Part shown: positions 60,708 through 64,000 of the stretch, one piece after another
Layout: each line of letters begins with the position of its first letter
Numbering within the stretch: the first letter of the stretch is position 1
Translations under genes and position numbers: made by a program
Notes under the pieces: generated by a model
The model's database searches: none
What the model saw: only the letters and a program-made list of their open reading frames with translations
Told to the model about the DNA's origin: nothing
Assembly (NCBI GenBank): GCA_028284495.1
Contig: JANQRP010000016.1
Location: 62,001-126,000 of the forward strand
DNA length: 64,000 nt
Direction of reading: 5' to 3'
Source of the DNA: Longimicrobiales bacterium
GTDB lineage: Bacteria; Gemmatimonadota; Gemmatimonadetes; Longimicrobiales; Gaopeijiaceae

Positions 60708-61760
60708 CTACATCAATCCCAACGGCCTCGAGATGAAGATGCTGAGCTGAAGCCGCCTGCTGTCGGACCTCCATCCTGCTCTGAGGCCTCCCGTGAAGCG
60801 TCCGATGCCGTCGCGGACAAAGTAGAGCGGTAGATCCAGACCGAGCACTGCCTCGTCGATGCGCCACGACACCACAGGCGACGTACCGACCACTGAGCCG
60901 AGACGACGCCACTCGATCCGGACGACGACGTCATCAACCTTCAGGGGAGCCTCCAGCGGCAGCTCCCGGCACGTGTCGAGGGCCTCGGTGCCTTCGATCT
61001 GTGTGCACGACCTCGCCCTCGTCTCCGCATCCCGGTAGCTACGCTCACCGGTCAGCGATACGGACCACCGGTCGTTGTCGTCGAACAGGAACGCCGATGC
61101 GGTGGCGCTTGCCGAGATGCGGTCCGCTTCGGTGGACACGCCCGCAAGGTCGAAGTATGCGAAGTCGCGGTATCCGGCCTTCGCCCTGAAAGAGACGCCC
61201 CAGAGGAGGGCGTCGTCGTAGAACGCCCGATCGAAGAGGTCCAGTGCTTCGTCCACCTCTCCGCCTCGACCCTGGGCAACAAGGAACGACTCCAGGTTCC
61301 CGTCGGTGCATGCCGGACGGCTTGGTCCGAGCGACATCCCATAGGCGCTGCAGACTTCTACCCCAGGGTCGGCGTCCCTGCGCGCGGCGCCCTCGAGGGC
61401 CTCGAGAGTTCCGAAGACTGCGTCCCAGAGGAGGGCGGCCGACAGGTTGTTCTCCAAGCCGTCGAGCGACACGAAATCCGTACTCTTCGCGCCCTTCTGC
61501 ACCGGCGTGGACAACTCGAGGGTCGCTCCGTTTCGGAAGGCCACGATCGCGATCGCTCGACCGTTGGTCTCGGAGGCTTCGATCGTGATCTGGCCGGTGC
61601 TCGGCCCAACGCTGCTCGGCGGGCCTGCCGCCACAGACCGTGCTTGAAGGCGCTTCAAGCGAAGCGCGAGAGTGTCCGAGACCTCGGCAGCCTGTCCAGT
61701 CAATGGCGAGGCCGTCGCGAGGGCGACCAAGCCCGTCGCCAAGGTGCTGCGGGCGATCAT
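60708..61760 (-). CDS. Exported beta-strand-rich protein, probable outer-membrane barrel
   Basis: 350 aa from ATG 61760, overlapping the upstream gene by 4 nt. It starts with a signal peptide (MIARSTLATGLVALATASPLTGQA). The second half shows alternating strands such as SFRAKAGYRDFAYFDLAGV, SASATASAFLFDDNDRWSVSLTGERSY, VDDVVVRIEWRRLGSVVG and GIGRFTGGLRAGWRSD. Four cysteines (about 137-285) could form disulfides. No family is recognised. A beta-barrel or beta-sandwich at the outer membrane is inferred. It lies upstream of the sigma/anti-sigma/CHAT operon on the same strand. Confidence 0.55.
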   Translation of the reverse strand: MIARSTLATGLVALATASPLTGQAAEVSDTLALRLKRLQARSVAAGPPSSVGPSTGQITIEASETNGRAIAIVAFRNGATLELSTPVQKGAKSTDFVSLDGLENNLSAALLWDAVFGTLEALEGAARRDADPGVEVCSAYGMSLGPSRPACTDGNLESFLVAQGRGGEVDEALDLFDRAFYDDALLWGVSFRAKAGYRDFAYFDLAGVSTEADRISASATASAFLFDDNDRWSVSLTGERSYRDAETRARSCTQIEGTEALDTCRELPLEAPLKVDDVVVRIEWRRLGSVVGTSPVVSWRIDEAVLGLDLPLYFVRDGIGRFTGGLRAGWRSDSRRLQLSIFISRPLGLM

Positions 61761-62068
61761 CGACCGTCTCCCGGCACCACTGCGAATCGGAATGATCCTC
61801 CTCCGCGAAACTTCCGCGTGGAGATGCGACTCGCCTCCGGATTCCTCCCGCGTACCATCTCAATCTTGCGGGAGCCGGGCGCGCTGAGCGTGATCTTGTA
61901 CTTCGCCCCGGGATTCCCTGACACGCTCCAGAGCAGCAGGTTCTCGGTGCCCATCTCCACCGGCACCCGTGCCCGACCGTCTGCACCGAAGGATAGGGGT
62001 GTGGTGTTCAGCAGGGCAGCGAAATCCGCGCCGGTTTCGATCCGAATGGTGACGTGTGCCTCTGGCAT
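61757..62068 (-). CDS. Small beta-rich unidentified protein
   Basis: 103 aa from ATG 62068, with GGGGGAAG upstream. No signal peptide and no known family. The pattern (HVTIRIETGADFAALL, ENLLLWSVSGNPGAKYKITLS, GGGSFRFAVVPG) suggests a small beta-sandwich. It overlaps the start of the exported protein gene by 4 nt, so the two are co-translated and may work together. It is the first gene of the minus-strand run down to 54801. Confidence 0.5.
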   Translation of the reverse strand: MPEAHVTIRIETGADFAALLNTTPLSFGADGRARVPVEMGTENLLLWSVSGNPGAKYKITLSAPGSRKIEMVRGRNPEASRISTRKFRGGGSFRFAVVPGDGR

Positions 62069-62171
62069 GCCGCTTCCCCCGAAGATGCCTAGGACGGAGG
62101 CGGCCGGTCCGCCCCACTAGTGATCTAGACGGGCGCCGTGTTTCGATTTCGCGGGGCGCGAGCCGACCGAA

Positions 62172-62720
62172 GTGCTGATGGAAGCGCGTGGGACCGCGCA
62201 TCACTGGCGCCGCGCTCGAGGCGACGGGGCACCGGGTGCGGCTGCTGTCTCCGGCCGACGTGGCGGCCTACCGGGATGGCAACAAGACCGACCGGGCGGA
62301 CGCGATCGCGCTGCTCGAGGCGAGCTGGAACGAGTGGATCAACGAGGTACCGGTCAAAAGGATCGAGTAGCAGGCGCTCACCGCGCGGATCGAGCGCATG
62401 GAGAGCGAGCTGTCTGAAGTAGAGGTACTCCGCACCGTGCCGGGCATCGGTGTGCTCACCGCCACCGCGCTCGCAGGCTTCGTGGGTGAGCCGACGCGCT
62501 TCCCGTCCGCACGTCACTTCACGTCCTACCTCGGGCTCACGCCCCGCGAGAGCTCGTCGGGCTTCAAGCGCCGGATGGGGCACATCTCGAAGCGCGGCAA
62601 CACCTACGTGCGCTTCCTGCTCCTCCACGGGGCCCGCGCTGCGCGCTCGCGGCTGGACGGACGAGCGCCCCCACGAGCGCCGCTTCATCACCGAGCCCCT
62701 GGGCCGAGGAGGTCGCCACA
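62172..62720 (+). mobile_element. Remnant of an IS110-family transposase
   Basis: Pieces of the transposase occur in order on the plus strand: LMEARGTAHHWRRA (62175-62216), after a frameshift LEATGHRVRLLSPADVAAYRDGNKTDRADAIALLEA with the DxxD catalytic-type residues, an in-frame TAG (62368-62370), then RTVPGIGVLTATALAGFVGEP and HISKRGNTYVRFLLLHGARAA (to about 62650) from the second, Transposase_20-like domain. Roughly 100 residues of the middle are missing. No terminal repeats are seen, as expected for IS110. A dead insertion sequence. Confidence 0.85.
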
Positions 62721-63055
62721 TCTGACGAGCTGCCCGAGACATCCGAGATGGCGCACGGTCCGACCGGCGCAGGGCGGGGCCGATACCTGAAGCCAGCACG
62801 GGGTCGAGGCAACGATGGCCACCCCGCGCGACGTTCCATCATGGCCGGGGCGAACACCTCGCCCGCACACCGGGGCGAAGATACGACTGCAGTCGCGACC
62901 TCCGCCGCCGCACCACCACCGCTCTTGATCCAGCAGGGGGAGGAGTCCAGATACTCTGCAGCTAGAGGACGCGAGCATCCATCGTCAACGCTCATCGCTT
63001 CGACAGCGGACCTCGCGCGATCGGCGGAACCTCGGGCCCCGGCCACGGCCGGCAC
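62721..63055. other. Intergenic stretch without a recognisable gene
   Basis: About 335 nt between the transposase remnant and the convergent ADOP gene. No frame shows a motif or ribosome-binding site, and no repeat or hairpin stood out. It may include decayed sequence from the insertion element. Confidence 0.4.
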
Positions 63056-64000
63056 TCACTCGGTCCGCAGAGCCTCCGTGGGCTCGACACTCAGTGCCCT
63101 CCGGGTGGGCACCACGCAGGCAAGGAGGCAGACACTGAACATGAACGCGCCGTAGCCGAGCAGCAGCCCGACCGCCTGAAGCGTCACGCCACCCGCCAGA
63201 TCCTCGGCCATAGAGAAGCTGGAGTCGGGCAGCAACACCAGGCCGAGGAAGATCAGTAGACTCCCGGCGCCCACGCCCACTGCGACCCGTGATAGGGGCC
63301 CTCGAAAGATGTCCACGAAGATACGCCGCCGCCCGCCGCCCAAGGCCGCGCGCAGGCCGATCTCCCGGGTCCGGCGCGCGACCGTGAACGCAAGGACCGA
63401 GTAGATCCCTGAAAGCGAGAGCAGGAGTGCGATCACGGTCAGAAGGATGGTCGCGTACAGCATGAGCCGGTTGGTCGACAATTCGCCCGCGAGAACGTCG
63501 TCCGCGGCTACCAGCCCGTCGACCGTGACCGTCGGGTCGACGTCCGCGACGATCCCACGAACGACAGGTGCGAGCGTGGTCGGGTCGCCCCGCGTGCGAA
63601 TCATGAGGTGGACCCGATCCTGATCAGCCAAGTCCATTGGCAGGTAGAGACCCGCGAACGGCCCCCGCTTCGACGGCCTGCCCATGCCGAGGTCGGGAAC
63701 GATCCCGACGATGTCGTACCACTGCTCGGAGTCCCCTTCGACGGGAAATGGAGCGCGATTCAAGAACCTCACACGTCGACCGACTGCGCCACGGCCACCC
63801 AGCACGAGCTCCACGAAGCTCTCATCCACGATCGCCACCCGCTCTCCCGACGAGAGGTCCCCGGCGTCGAAGGCGCGTCCAGCCCGAATGGGAGCTCGGA
63901 GCACTTCGAAGTACGACGGCCCGATGTGGGCGACCTCGGCTTCGGGACGCTCCGCGCCCACCGCCGACGCCCTGGCCGACGGTCCCTCGTCCACTTCGAT
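63056..64000 (-). CDS. ADOP-type ABC transporter permease, C-terminal part (5' end outside window)
   Basis: The frame is open from 64000 down to the stop at 63056, giving about 314 residues of the C-terminal MacB-type periplasmic domain and FtsX domain. Visible are IGPSYFEVLRAPIRAGRAFDAGD, YDIVGIVPDLGMG, a TM segment ATILLTVIALLLSLSGIYSVLAF, RRTREIGLRAALGGGRRRIF and the end RRALSVEPTEALRTE. This is the second repeat of an ADOP permease whose N-terminal two thirds lie beyond the right edge. A PadR gene would be expected upstream of it. Confidence 0.88.
   Translation of the reverse strand: MEVDEGPSARASAVGAERPEAEVAHIGPSYFEVLRAPIRAGRAFDAGDLSSGERVAIVDESFVELVLGGRGAVGRRVRFLNRAPFPVEGDSEQWYDIVGIVPDLGMGRPSKRGPFAGLYLPMDLADQDRVHLMIRTRGDPTTLAPVVRGIVADVDPTVTVDGLVAADDVLAGELSTNRLMLYATILLTVIALLLSLSGIYSVLAFTVARRTREIGLRAALGGGRRRIFVDIFRGPLSRVAVGVGAGSLLIFLGLVLLPDSSFSMAEDLAGGVTLQAVGLLLGYGAFMFSVCLLACVVPTRRALSVEPTEALRTE

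Noticed and set aside
1..64000. CRISPR array or tandem repeat array
   Set aside because: No regularly spaced direct repeats were seen; the only repeats are short promoter sites and paralogous genes.

Overview
The window reads as high-GC bacterial chromosome. Its recurring gene types are orphan FtsX/MacB-type permeases of the ADOP class paired with PadR regulators, many 6-bladed beta-propeller lipoproteins carrying a GPGEF motif, secreted class C serine hydrolases, and a sigma/anti-sigma/CHAT operon. Together these point to Gemmatimonadota, with Acidobacteriota as the second choice. This is inferred from gene content; no rRNA or other marker gene lies in the window.

The centre (about 12.7-28.6 kb) is the standout. 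It holds one compact locus with every pathway-specific enzyme of the 3-hydroxypropionate (3-HP) bi-cycle, the CO2-fixation route known mainly from Chloroflexus. A plus-strand operon carries smtA-smtB-mct-mcl-mch. A convergent minus-strand operon carries a quinone-oxidoreductase-like gene, pcs and mcr. The single gene meh is transcribed divergently, 46 bp upstream of smtA. Acetyl-/propionyl-CoA carboxylase, methylmalonyl-CoA mutase and epimerase, succinate dehydrogenase and fumarase are also needed but are general enzymes and are not in the window. The expected flow is malonyl-CoA to 3-hydroxypropionate (Mcr) to propionyl-CoA (Pcs), then succinyl-CoA to malyl-CoA (SmtAB) to glyoxylate plus acetyl-CoA (Mcl). 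Glyoxylate plus propionyl-CoA then go via methylmalyl-CoA (Mcl), mesaconyl-C1-CoA (Mch), mesaconyl-C4-CoA (Mct) and citramalyl-CoA (Meh) to pyruvate plus acetyl-CoA (Mcl).

Left flank (1-12.6 kb): a DUF418 membrane protein cut by the window edge, two secreted serine hydrolases, two PadR-ADOP modules, a truncated secreted pyrophosphatase, an outer-membrane beta-barrel, a small monooxygenase-fold protein and a PadR remnant. Right flank (29-36.5 kb): remnants of a beta-propeller and of a serine hydrolase, two small intact genes, an SDR with an internal deletion, an Ada-type DNA repair protein and a PadR-ADOP module.

From 36.6 to 47.5 kb there are eight paralogous 6-bladed beta-propeller exported proteins, then a methyltransferase, an unidentified gene behind paired dyads, and another PadR-ADOP module (49.0-52.0 kb). 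From 52.2 to 62.1 kb lies an unusual region: a collagen-like glycine-rich protein, a 4-TM protein, an OmpA-like protein, a Cys-tailed unknown, and a tightly overlapping operon of ECF sigma factor, anti-sigma factor and TPR-CHAT lipoprotein. Upstream on the same strand are two secreted/beta-rich unknowns. The window ends with an IS110-type transposase remnant and the C-terminal part of a fifth ADOP permease. No tRNA, rRNA or CRISPR array was seen.
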